A stretch of 64,000 nucleotides of DNA. Source: Schistosoma mansoni (lineage: Eukaryota > Platyhelminthes > Trematoda > Strigeidida > Schistosomatidae). Each line of letters opens with the position of its first letter. The first letter of the stretch is position 1. The DNA lies in NCBI RefSeq assembly GCF_000237925.1, contig NC_031500.1, positions 17,757,753 to 17,821,752 on the forward strand, read 5' to 3'. Made by a program: the position numbers and the translations under genes. This document shows positions 1-9,000 of the stretch, piece after piece. The notes beneath the pieces are model-generated. The model was not told the origin of the DNA and did no database searches. It was given only the letters and a program-made list of their open reading frames with translations.

Positions 1-99
1 AATATACATGGACTTATAACTGTAGAACCTGATGATGAAGTTATTGAAAACGACAACTTGTATGAGCATTCACATTGTAATATATCATTTGCTAGTTAA
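1..99 (+). CDS. Possible terminal coding exon, unknown gene
   Basis: Frame 1 is open from the window edge to TAA at 97-99 and encodes an acidic, polar tail (begins NIHGLITVEPDDEV, ends CNISFAS). The codons look like those of the host exons further on (AT-rich third positions), and an AT-rich stretch follows the stop. The rest of the gene lies left of the window, so no function can be given. It could be a chance open frame; 33 codons is weak evidence. Confidence 0.35.
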   Translation, partial: NIHGLITVEPDDEVIENDNLYEHSHCNISFAS

Positions 100-434
100 T
101 GAATCACAGCCTATATATTATAAAAGTGGACTCAAATCATTCCAACACTACTGAATTATTAAATGATCAGTAATTTTAATAGACTAGTAACTAACTAGAT
201 GAAAGTTAATGTTTTTGAATAAGTAGTGTATAGATAGATTATCATTATTGTCATGTCCTAGCGAAGACATAAGTACGGGTAACTTCCAGGGCCTATGAAT
301 GGACGATTATTCTACATATATATTCTTATTGTTTGACTATTGAGTAATTAGATTGCGTATATCTATATTCATCTTGTTATAAGCTTCATTTTGACCTGTA
401 AATTGTTATTATACAATTTACAGTTCATAAATTA
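100..434. other. AT-rich stretch, no feature seen
   Basis: No open frame with coding character and no copy of the repeat families found elsewhere in the window. It may be 3' UTR and downstream spacer of the exon ending at 99. Confidence 0.5.
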
Positions 435-608
435 TATTCAGTTGTCGGTTGAGTGCTCTGGCGTGAGACTGGTAGGTTCTGGGTTCGAATCTCGCGAGTG
501 AAGGATCATGGATATACACTGCTGAGGAGTCCCATAATAGGACGAAACGGCCGTCCAGTGCTTCCAGATTTTCCATGATGACCTAGCTTCAATTGACTAT
601 TGATTTCA
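435..608 (+). repeat. Family A SINE (tRNA-like head plus hammerhead)
   Basis: The head has a B-box-like GGTTCGAATC preceded by the family phrase 'gagtgctctggcgtgagactggtag'-type sequence. A hammerhead core follows, and then the family tail ending near 'tagcttcaattgact'. It matches the other family A copies at 29.3, 33.4, 48.5, 49.4 and 63.6 kb. The tRNA-like head suggests RNA polymerase III transcription and LINE-dependent mobility (inference). Confidence 0.85.
510..565 (+). ncRNA. Hammerhead ribozyme, intact core
   Basis: The catalytic core reads CTGAGGA, then stem II GTCC/GGAC closing a CATAATA loop, then GAAA, then a self-complementary stem III (ACGGCCGT) and a GTC cleavage triplet. Stem I is formed by CACTG pairing with CAGTG. 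All invariant core positions (CUGANGA and GAAA) are present. The very short stem III resembles schistosome satellite hammerheads, which are thought to work best as dimers. Activity is inferred. Confidence 0.85.
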
Positions 609-611
609 ACT

Positions 612-1615
612 ATGAAAATATATTCAGTTTATTGACTACAGTCTCCCATGTTCACAGACACTTTTGGGCTTGATCGTGTACAAATATTATTTTCTATTTG
701 ATGGTATGGTGCAATCCGTTTGGTTGATATATAAACCAAGCATGTCTGAAATAAATGATTCGTATAACGGAAGATGCAATTGGTGTTTTTGGACTCAATT
801 GGAAGGGCTAGGCGGACAAGGAACCAATAAGGACACTAGACTACTCATACTGGTCGAACGACATTGATTTGGCACAGTTCTAAGATTGGATAAGCCGTAT
901 TTCGAATGGGGGATAAGTCACGTGATAAAAGCCGGACATAAGATCAATAACTAATAAGCATACGTCCTTTCTTTTATAATGTCATAACAAATTGGCGATG
1001 TAGGAGCATAAGAGATGATTAAGCGAATGTTGTGACAATAGTTAACAATCAGTAATGGTAAATCTTTTAGTGGAATAATAATAAACGATAAGTAAGCATA
1101 AGAAATAGAAAATAAGGTAATCAGATGTATTTCCTTACGCCTGTTAAACCTCATCGAGGAACACAGGCCAACCAGCAGCAATCTCCATCCAACTCTAGCA
1201 TGGACAATCTTTCCAAGTTGTTTCGATTTGATATTCATCCTTTTCATGTTTGCTTCAAATTAACGACACAATATGTTTGTTGTGTCTTTAAAGACTACCG
1301 ATTATTACGTGATTTATTCGCCAATCGAAATACGAGTTATACAATCTTAGTACTGGGCCAAACCAATGAAATTCGACCGGTATGGGCAGCCTAGCGTCCT
1401 TACTAGTCCTTTGTTCGCTTAGCTCTACCAGTTGAGTCAAGAACATCAATGACAGCTGCTACTATGCAAATCATTTATTTCAGACATGCTTGGTTTATAT
1501 ATAAAGCAAACAGACCGCAAGACACCATCAAATAGAAAATAACATTTGTACACGATCAAGCCAAAATGTGGCTGTGAACATGGGAGACTGTAGTGAATAA
1601 AGTGAACATAACTTA
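612..1615. repeat. Inverted pair of LTR-like repeats (~330 bp arms)
   Basis: The left arm (about 612-945) matches the reverse complement of the right arm (about 1275-1615) over roughly 330 bp with moderate divergence. Shared blocks include 'acagtctcccatgttcaca', 'ttgatcgtgtacaaat' and 'aaaccaagcatgtctgaaa'. Each arm carries a TATA-like 'tatataaa' and an 'aataaa', as LTRs do. About 330 bp of spacer lies between them. The spacer starts a short stretch near 1140 that is similar to 61961-62030. These could be two solo LTRs in opposite orientation or the long terminal inverted repeats of a DNA element. Confidence 0.6.
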
Positions 1616-1748
1616 AGAACAGTTAGTCGTATAATAATAATCTATGCCACTCGGTCACTGAGTCCTGATAGCCACTTGCTTGTGCGATGAGGTGAAGTTT
1701 AAATTCACTTAGTATTGCTTGTTTGAATCTTCTCATTGATGTTTTTAG

Positions 1749-1998
1749 GACTGCAACTGGTCAGTCTCTAGTTGGCATATGTGCATACTGTGCGTATTAC
1801 CTCGATATAGCCTAAATTCACAAGCATGGTAAGCAAAGATGAATAATGGCTAGCGGTAGAATCCAGGACGCGCATTTCGTTCTATTTGAAAATCGTCAGT
1901 CAGATGTATTTGCATCTGAGAGTTGATGTTCACTCTGGTACTGTACTTTTCGCTTCAACCTTCGTCGCCAATTAGAGACTGACCAGTTGCAGTCCTAA
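1749..1998 (-). repeat. S-alpha-type satellite/SINE unit bounded by 30-bp inverted repeats
   Basis: A ~250-bp unit related on the minus strand to the copy at 46220-46500. Its two edges (1749-1778 and 1968-1997) are reverse complements with about one mismatch in 30. It contains a hammerhead-like sequence of the classical schistosome alpha-repeat type, different from family A. Confidence 0.65.
1862..1918 (-). ncRNA. Hammerhead ribozyme, alpha-repeat type, core kept but stems weakened
   Basis: On the minus strand the core CTGACGA and the GAAA are intact, stem III is ATGC/GCGT and the cleavage triplet is GTC. Stem II has decayed to about three pairs (TTC/GAA), and stem I is damaged by a change just before the core. 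It is probably slow or inactive. Confidence 0.65.
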
Positions 1999-2038
1999 AC
2001 ATAAATGGGAATATTCAAACAAACAAATATAATTTGTT

Positions 2039-2238
2039 NNNNNNNNNNNNNNNNNNNNNNNNNNNNNNNNNNNNNNNNNNNNNNNNNNNNNNNNNNNNNN
2101 NNNNNNNNNNNNNNNNNNNNNNNNNNNNNNNNNNNNNNNNNNNNNNNNNNNNNNNNNNNNNNNNNNNNNNNNNNNNNNNNNNNNNNNNNNNNNNNNNNNN
2201 NNNNNNNNNNNNNNNNNNNNNNNNNNNNNNNNNNNNNN
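2039..2238. other. Assembly gap (200 N)
   Basis: Run of exactly 200 N of unknown true size. A truncated family A SINE starts right after it. Confidence 0.99.
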
Positions 2239-2300
2239 GATGAGTTTTCCATGGTGGTCAAGCTTCAATTGATTCATGATCTCAACTATTTAAACTTATG
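2239..2300 (+). repeat. Family A SINE, 3' fragment
   Basis: Only the tail survives beyond the gap ('ttttccatggtggtca', then 'gcttcaattgattcatgat'). Confidence 0.8.
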
Positions 2301-2507
2301 TGTTTAGAACAAGTTCAGACTCTAATCGAGCCACTTTTATAGGAAACAACCTTTTGTAAGACCTGTTCTAAATAACATTTCAGAAATGATACTCTAATTT
2401 ATGCTTCTAAGACTAAAGAGAGGAATACAACCATTCACCAATGTCTTCAGTGAGTTGATATCTTTCAATAGACCTAGTTGAACTCATGATTAACTTATGA
2501 TCTTAAT

Positions 2508-2835
2508 TGTAAGGATGGCTCGTTGGTAAACTCTAGGAAGCCTCAAGAAGGCTAGAAAGAGCCGAAAACATTCCATCCAATTACTGCTAGGGGAATATTC
2601 TAGAATGTCGACGTATAGCTTCCCCATTGGATGGATAAGAATGATCCCCTATGTGCCTATTGGTTGTTCAAAATGATGATTTACTCTCAGTCAAAAAAAA
2701 CTATAAATACATGAGATTTCTGTACTACACTGTTTTGGGGAATAAAAGTTCCTAATTACTAGTCTTCTGTTTTCTCTATTGCGATGTTGCGGGTTCTATC
2801 GTCCAAATAGTCTACTAGTAGGCGGCATTGTAAGA
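2508..2835 (+). repeat. Possible solo LTR
   Basis: A ~330-bp stretch starting TGTAAGG, with a TATA-like 'ctataaatac' near 2700 and 'aataaaag' about 40 bp later, the spacing usual for an LTR promoter and poly(A) signal. No second copy and no clear target duplication were seen, so this rests on architecture alone. The rest of 2301-3115 holds no gene that I can support. Confidence 0.35.
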
Positions 2836-3115
2836 ATCAAAGTTCTAGATATAACAGCAACTATATAAAATTACTATGATCTCCACAACCCCCCCCTTCC
2901 GATAAAGAGAGTAACAAACAAAATGTTATGAGAATTAGAGTATAATTTTACATATTCAGAAAAGATGTTGACAACAGACCCCTTTTAGAATAACAACTGA
3001 ATAGAAGTGAATACTTCTTTGACTTCAAAAAAAAAGAAGAAAAAAAGAAGAAAAAACACCACACATCTCCTCATCACTTCAAACAGATAAAAAGGGGGAA
3101 TGTATAAATGTAGAT

Positions 3116-3315
3116 TTATTCATGGGGTGGTTTACAAAAAAAGAAATGACATCTTTTACTACAACATTCACTATCTTTTATACAGACTGAGTCCAAACTT
3201 AAACAATCTACACATTTTCCACTGAATGGTGCATCAAGTTTACATACAAGATCACCGCAACATGGATGAAATATAGTTTTTGCACATCGTTCACCTTTTT
3301 CTAAACATTTTAAAC
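3116..3315 (-). CDS. Secreted double cystine-knot-like protein, exon 2 (UPF0506-like)
   Basis: The exon follows a minus-strand acceptor (TTTTCAG) and runs 65 codons to TAA. Twelve cysteines form two consecutive six-cysteine patterns: C-x6-C-x7-CC-x4-C-x9-C, then C-x6-C-x5-CC-x3-C-x4-C. That is the spacing of inhibitor-cystine-knot domains, here in tandem. It enters in phase 1, matching the donor of the signal-peptide exon at 4303-4384; joined, they give 93 residues. Small cysteine-rich secreted proteins of this kind (UPF0506 group) are known from schistosomes. The role is unknown: egg or gland secretion, protease inhibition and channel binding are all untested. The 987-bp intron contains RTE and SINE pieces. 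Confidence 0.85.
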
Positions 3316-3420
3316 CTGAAAATTGTAATGAATAATAGAATAATTATAAAATGATGAATTATGCTACTTGTATAAACAGATATAAGTAGTATGTAACACT
3401 AATCAGAAGTAAAATGGATA

Positions 3421-3712
3421 GTCAGTCGGTCAGTCAGCTACAACGTAGGATCAGGTACATTTATGCATCGGTCCAAGTCGCCATACCTCACTCATTAGCA
3501 CAATAAGATGAACACCGGATTTATAGATTTAGTCAATTTAGTGGTGGTAATATATAAAAGAAAGATTGTATATAAGGATATAGTAAAGGAAGAAAGACAG
3601 ATATGAAGCAATTTTAATCTTAAGGTTTAAGGAAAGATAAAGAGTGTATACACCAACGCCATTGTGATTGATTCTGAGTCATGTCACCTAGAGTCTCTAA
3701 CCATTGATAGCA
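3421..3712 (-). mobile_element. RTE LINE 3' end fragment
   Basis: On the minus strand this is the RTE-1 3' UTR. The (GACT)n tail lies at the left edge, followed by 'agctacaacgtaggatcagg' and, further in, the end of the coding region ('gtgtatacaccaacgccatt'). It is strongly 5'-truncated and sits in the intron of the cysteine-knot gene. Confidence 0.85.
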
Positions 3713-3789
3713 GAGGATTAAGAAGAGATTAAGAATGTAAATAGAGATTTATCATACAGATGAAAGATGATGTATTATGAATGTAGATC

Positions 3790-4070
3790 AGAGGGTTTTT
3801 GTGGAGAATTTAGTATTTTCACAGTTGAAATCATGAGTCAATTGAAGCTAGACCATCATGGAAAACCTGGAAGCATTGGACAGCCATTTCGTCCTATTGT
3901 GGGACTTCTCAGCAGTGCGCACCCACGATAACACCTCGCGTGCGAGCGCTTGCGCCTAACCTATAGACAACTGAGACGGCATCCAACGGTGTTAACGTCT
4001 AACTTCAATCAATCCACGAAACTGAGAAACCGTCCACCATTGTCTACAGTGAGTTAATATCTCACAACAG
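3790..4070 (-). repeat. Family A SINE, minus copy
   Basis: Full family A architecture on the minus strand. Its hammerhead (about 3869-3924) reads CTGAGAA instead of CTGAGGA, a change at an invariant G, so cleavage is unlikely. Confidence 0.8.
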
Positions 4071-4071
4071 A

Positions 4072-4215
4072 GGTTAAGCGCTCGCGTGCGAGATTGATAG
4101 GTCCTGGGTTCGGATCCGATGAGGCGGGATCCTAGATGCACACTGCCGGGGGGTCCCATATTAGGATAAAACGGCCGTCTAGTGTTTCCAGGTTTACCAT
4201 GGTGGTCTAGCTTCA
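4072..4215 (+). repeat. Family A SINE, plus copy, dead hammerhead
   Basis: Abuts the minus copy head to head, so the two could fold back on each other. The hammerhead region (about 4140-4195) has lost its core (CCGGGGG in place of CTGAGGA, and ATAAAA in place of CGAAA). Confidence 0.75.
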
Positions 4216-4302
4216 ATCGACTGAGTATAACGACAATCATAACAATAAAATAACATAGAGAATCTATCATTTCTATTATATAATAATAGATTGATAACAT
4301 AC

Positions 4303-4384
4303 CTAGAATGCATGTAGTTTCTTTTGTAATGAATATTGATAAAATGAATAATGAGAATAAGAACGATTTGCACATAACTGACAT
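4303..4384 (-). CDS. Secreted double cystine-knot-like protein, exon 1 (signal peptide)
   Basis: ATG at 4384 opens 27 codons with a strongly hydrophobic core (residues 7-19, SFLFSLFILSIFI) after a Lys, ending KETTCIL. This is a typical signal peptide. It ends in phase 1 at a minus-strand donor (G|GTATGT). The reading frame also runs on into the intron, which is coincidental. Splicing to 3315 completes a Gly codon and keeps the frame. Cleavage is probably just before or after the TTC stretch (inference). Confidence 0.8.
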
Positions 4385-4624
4385 TGTATAACACTAAAGT
4401 ATACCAAATATCTTTATATTATTTAATTCTTAGTCTAACTTTATATATATATATATATACAGATTCGATTGAATATGCGTAGGGGTAACGTGTGGGAGTG
4501 GATGTAGGGGTGATTGATCGGTGGATGATGAATACACTTATGTTTATATATTTTATTTACACTAACTAGTCGTTAGGATTAACAAGTTCAAATGAATAAT
4601 AGTTGACATGATTTAGACAAAAAC

Positions 4625-4824
4625 NNNNNNNNNNNNNNNNNNNNNNNNNNNNNNNNNNNNNNNNNNNNNNNNNNNNNNNNNNNNNNNNNNNNNNNNNNNN
4701 NNNNNNNNNNNNNNNNNNNNNNNNNNNNNNNNNNNNNNNNNNNNNNNNNNNNNNNNNNNNNNNNNNNNNNNNNNNNNNNNNNNNNNNNNNNNNNNNNNNN
4801 NNNNNNNNNNNNNNNNNNNNNNNN
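4625..4824. other. Assembly gap (200 N)
   Basis: Exactly 200 N. A family A SINE begins on its right edge. Confidence 0.99.
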
Positions 4825-5060
4825 TATCAGTTTCGCGCCAGAGCATTTAACCGATAGATCATTGAACTGGCCGGCATCTAATGGTGTTAATGTCTAACTT
4901 CAACCAATCCACGAAGATTGAGCAACCGTTTACCAATTGTCTTCAGTGAGTTGTTATCTCACAACAGACATGGTTTGAACTCCACTGGTCACTGCTTCTC
5001 ACTAGAACTCCTGGATGTAGTTCTCGAAGTCAGTCACTAGTGAGCATATGATTATATTAA
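4825..5060 (-). repeat. Family A SINE, head and upstream part
   Basis: Minus-strand copy cut by the gap. It shows the tRNA-like head and the long leader ('actccactggtcactgcttc', then 'cagtcactagtgagcatatg') that precedes the head in full-length copies. Confidence 0.75.
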
Positions 5061-5089
5061 TTATCAGAGGGGGTTTTGTGGAGATTTAT

Positions 5090-5500
5090 TATTCAGAGAA
5101 ATTATTAGAAAGGGGGGTTCATGGAGATCGTGTTGATTTTAGTGAAGATGAATTCATGAGTAAATGTAAGGTAGTCAACTATTGAGGAAGTGTAATCACT
5201 GGACGGCTGTTTTATCATAGTATGAGACTTTTCAGCAATTCTGATCCACGATCCTGCAAGCGGGATTCAAACCCAGGAGCTTCGATCTCTCTTTGGGACG
5301 CTTAACCTGTACACCGCTTAGCCTTCATCCGACGGTGTTAATATCTAACTTCCATCGATTGATGATCTTGTGTAATCATTCATCCATTGTCTGAAGTAGA
5401 TATCTGTTCTACCATACACTGCTTGGACTCCACTGGTCATAGTCCAGTGCTTCTAAGTTTTCAATGGTGATCTAGCTTACATTGACTAGTGAATTCATTT
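5090..5500 (-). repeat. Family A SINE, old degenerate copy
   Basis: All parts are recognisable but heavily mutated. The hammerhead (about 5190-5250) has no intact core. Confidence 0.65.
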
Positions 5501-5659
5501 ATTCAGAGCTAGTCTCAATTCATCTTTCATATCTATCTGTTCATCTATAATTTTTACCTTCTTTCATGTAACAAGTAATATCAGTTTCTTGATTAATCAC
5601 AGAATAACAGAAATTTTAAGCATCACTTGAAAATTATTGGATAATCCATTTATCAAAAG

Positions 5660-5815
5660 GAGATTTTGTGAAAATTTTAGTAATTTTATATAGTTGAGAT
5701 CATGTGTCAATTGAAGCTAGACCACTATGGAAAACCTGGAAGCACTGGACGGCCGTTTTGTCCTACTGTGGGATTCCTCAGCCAGTGCACATTCACGGTC
5801 CCGACTCGCGAGATC
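5660..5815 (-). repeat. Family A SINE, minus copy cut by gap
   Basis: Tail and hammerhead region are present. The core CTGAGGA survives, but the distal motif reads ACAAAA instead of ACGAAA, so the essential G12 is lost. The head runs into the N gap at 5816. Confidence 0.8.
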
Positions 5816-6015
5816 NNNNNNNNNNNNNNNNNNNNNNNNNNNNNNNNNNNNNNNNNNNNNNNNNNNNNNNNNNNNNNNNNNNNNNNNNNNNNNNNNNNNN
5901 NNNNNNNNNNNNNNNNNNNNNNNNNNNNNNNNNNNNNNNNNNNNNNNNNNNNNNNNNNNNNNNNNNNNNNNNNNNNNNNNNNNNNNNNNNNNNNNNNNNN
6001 NNNNNNNNNNNNNNN
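5816..6015. other. Assembly gap (200 N)
   Basis: Exactly 200 N, inside a family A SINE. Confidence 0.99.
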
Positions 6016-9000
6016 GACTGGAAAATAGTGGGTAAATCGGCTTGTCCGGAAGACAGAATAAACCATGTGATTTTGACATATTACTACACACCACAGGATT
6101 TACTTTTATTTCAGCAAGCTCTCATTGGTCACAATAGTTCAATATATTATAGAAATGAGGTGGACGGGAAATTTTTGTTGACGATTATCAGTATTAAGTG
6201 CTAAAGACTATAAGAATCCAAAGAGATCATGAATGGATTGAAGGACATGGGGACCAATGAAATATCCCCAATGCCTGATCAAATTACTCATCAAGCTGAA
6301 TCGTCTCTGTTATACAGGATTGACTACCTAACTGTTCGCTGAATACCGCTATTGTCAACAATAAACAACACAAATTGATCAACTTGATGACGGATTTCGG
6401 CGCATGTGGTGATGTTTCCAAATTCTGTACTCCTAAAATCTGTTCAACTTCACATAAAATGTTAGCATAGTATGGTTTTATTCGCTTCGTATCTGCACTG
6501 TGATACCAGGAAGGCTTGACTGGCACGCTAAGGCGAATTGGTGTAGATGGTAATAGTGCTATATGACTTCAATTAAGATAACATAAGTTCCGCGGTCACC
6601 TTAACCCCTGCCACTCTGAAAGAATTGGAGTGTACAACAATAAAAACAGCATCACATTGTAATATGAATATGTAAACAAATTACAGATGCTTACTAACTA
6701 ATTCCAGAGAACAATTCCTGTTAACTTACTAGGAATGCCAATGTGACCATTGAGAAGAGTCGTAGAATAATGATCTACAAGTTGTTGAGACTATAAGCAC
6801 TTCAACAGTTTCTCTGAATCCTTCTAGTATCGTACTTGTCATATTTCCCAATGAACTCAAAAAACCTGCATTACCTCAGCAATAAGGATATATGTTTTTC
6901 TCACACAGGCTACAAACAGTGTAACGTTGAAGAAAATTGAAAGATTTCTTGAAGAACAAATGGCAGCGTAATCTGATAATAATTTAGTCAATCTAGAATT
7001 GATGAGTAAACCGTTATTCTCCAATGTGATTAACACAATGTGCGATTATACTCTGACAAGCTCTCGGCAATTTTCTCATAGTTCTATAGAGCTTGGATAC
7101 CACACCAGGGGAAGTTAGGGTAGTGTTAAGTCTGTTTTATGTTCCTGTTTTTATTCGCTTCCCTTCAACGCTTTTCCGTATTGTTTTATACTTTACTTAT
7201 TTATATTCAGTAAATGATTGTATCCCTAGCAATTTCTACGCTTATGTCGTAACTCGATTTCGTTGTGCAATATCCCAAAATATTTACGTATACTGGTAAC
7301 ACTTATTGTATTTATCATTATAATTGCTTAAACTCAATCATTGTATTAGTTACTCGCAAGTTTGTGAAATCGTTTAATCCTTGTTTAAACGCACCAGTTT
7401 TCATACTGCTCACCCTTAGTTCAATGTTTGCTTGTAGGTAAACCGTTATCAAGTTTAGACACAGACAACGGTTATAATTTCGCACTATTGTAGACTTTTT
7501 ATTTTTTAACAAAAAGACACGGTTAACACCAAAGGTACCTCACATGTTGAGGTTTGTAACCAATTGTTGTATATTATTCAATAAACAAACGCTATTTTAG
7601 ACAAATCATTGTTTTGTGAACTTCCATTTTGTGCGTATCTCAATTGTGTGATTCGAGTGCTTCGTTATACTTTACAAGTAGACAGTTACTAAGTTGTGTT
7701 TATTGAATCTGAAATTCCGTAAGTTAAGCAGTCACATTCCTGGAGAATAAATTCAGTAGACAAAATGTCTACAAAAGTGTTTCAGCCAAATATTTCATGT
7801 TAGATAGGATGATGACCTTTACAAATCGGGTGACCAAAATTTACACCATGGAACGTCTTGATTTCTCATAAGCGTAATCGTATTCAGACGTATGACAAAA
7901 CGAATAACATAGCTCTAGGAAAGCAGGTCTTTTGCAACTGTACTTCTTCTTTCAGTAGACAGGTGGGAATTCCCCTCAAAGCAGATGGAACCGGTGTATA
8001 AGATATCTTCTATGATTTGTCAAATACTTTCCATCCATTATCTAACCCTTTCTTCGTAGTGAAAGTTGCATTTATGTGTTACCAAAATCTTTTTCTTATC
8101 CGGAAGAGCAAGTGCTCCACATCAATGTGAACAGATTGTACGCTTGCTAAATAGTTTCTTCATCTGTAGTTTCTCAGAGTATCGATCAAGAAACACTTCA
8201 TTTTCTTATTTTGTCAACTGGCCTTCAGACTTACTTTACTCTGTAGTGGATGTCGAGTCGAAGACGGACTATGATCACCACTACAATTCGTTTACGTGCC
8301 CAAAAACGACTTGGTTCCTTTGATAGCTCGTAAATCAGAAGACTTTATTAATCCAGATCAATTGTATTTATTGGCGATCTCGTGGTATCGAAATGATACC
8401 GAGACGTGCCAAAGAGTACAGGCGAAAAGGCAGTGCGTGAGCAAGTTCAAACCAAACAAGGCGGAGAGCGAAAGCAGAAGTGAAACTGATACAGTTAAAC
8501 AAATACTGTAAAACAATCTCTGGTACATATGATTACAATGATAATAATTGTTTCCGTTATTTCAATCGTGTTCTTATCGAGACTGTCCGGTCACTACAAC
8601 TCTAAAGACGTTGAACTTTTGAGCCACATATGTATTCCAAGCGAATATTCATGTCACATAAGACTGCCAACTTTCATAGTTTCCTCTCGAGTTTCCACCC
8701 GACCATGAATATCTTTACATATAAAAAGCAACATGGCGTGCCGTGGACTACTTGAACACTTGGATGGTTTGAAATTCATTAATGTCAAACCAGTCCTACT
8801 GTACGGAGATGAAACTTCAGGAACTACTAGAAACATAATCAGAAAACACAGATAATAATAAACGCCTAGAAACTTCAAATTCACTGGCTAAAAAACATCA
8901 GCCATTTTCGAATGTTGCGCAGATCAGACTAGGTTCCTGCCAAGAATGAAATGCTAAAAACGCTGAAGATAGTTAAAAGACGGTTTGTGGAGACCATCAA

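Noticed and set aside
5704-6204. 166-codon open frame across a gap
   Set aside because: It joins a SINE to unrelated sequence through 200 N; the frame through N is meaningless.
7093-7512. Short open frames near 7.1-7.5 kb, considered as exons
   Set aside because: Hydrophobic AT-driven translations with no conserved block and no convincing splice pairs.
8066-8511. Two overlapping open frames of 85 and 71 codons
   Set aside because: Different frames, no motif, no splice support and no similarity to other parts of the window.
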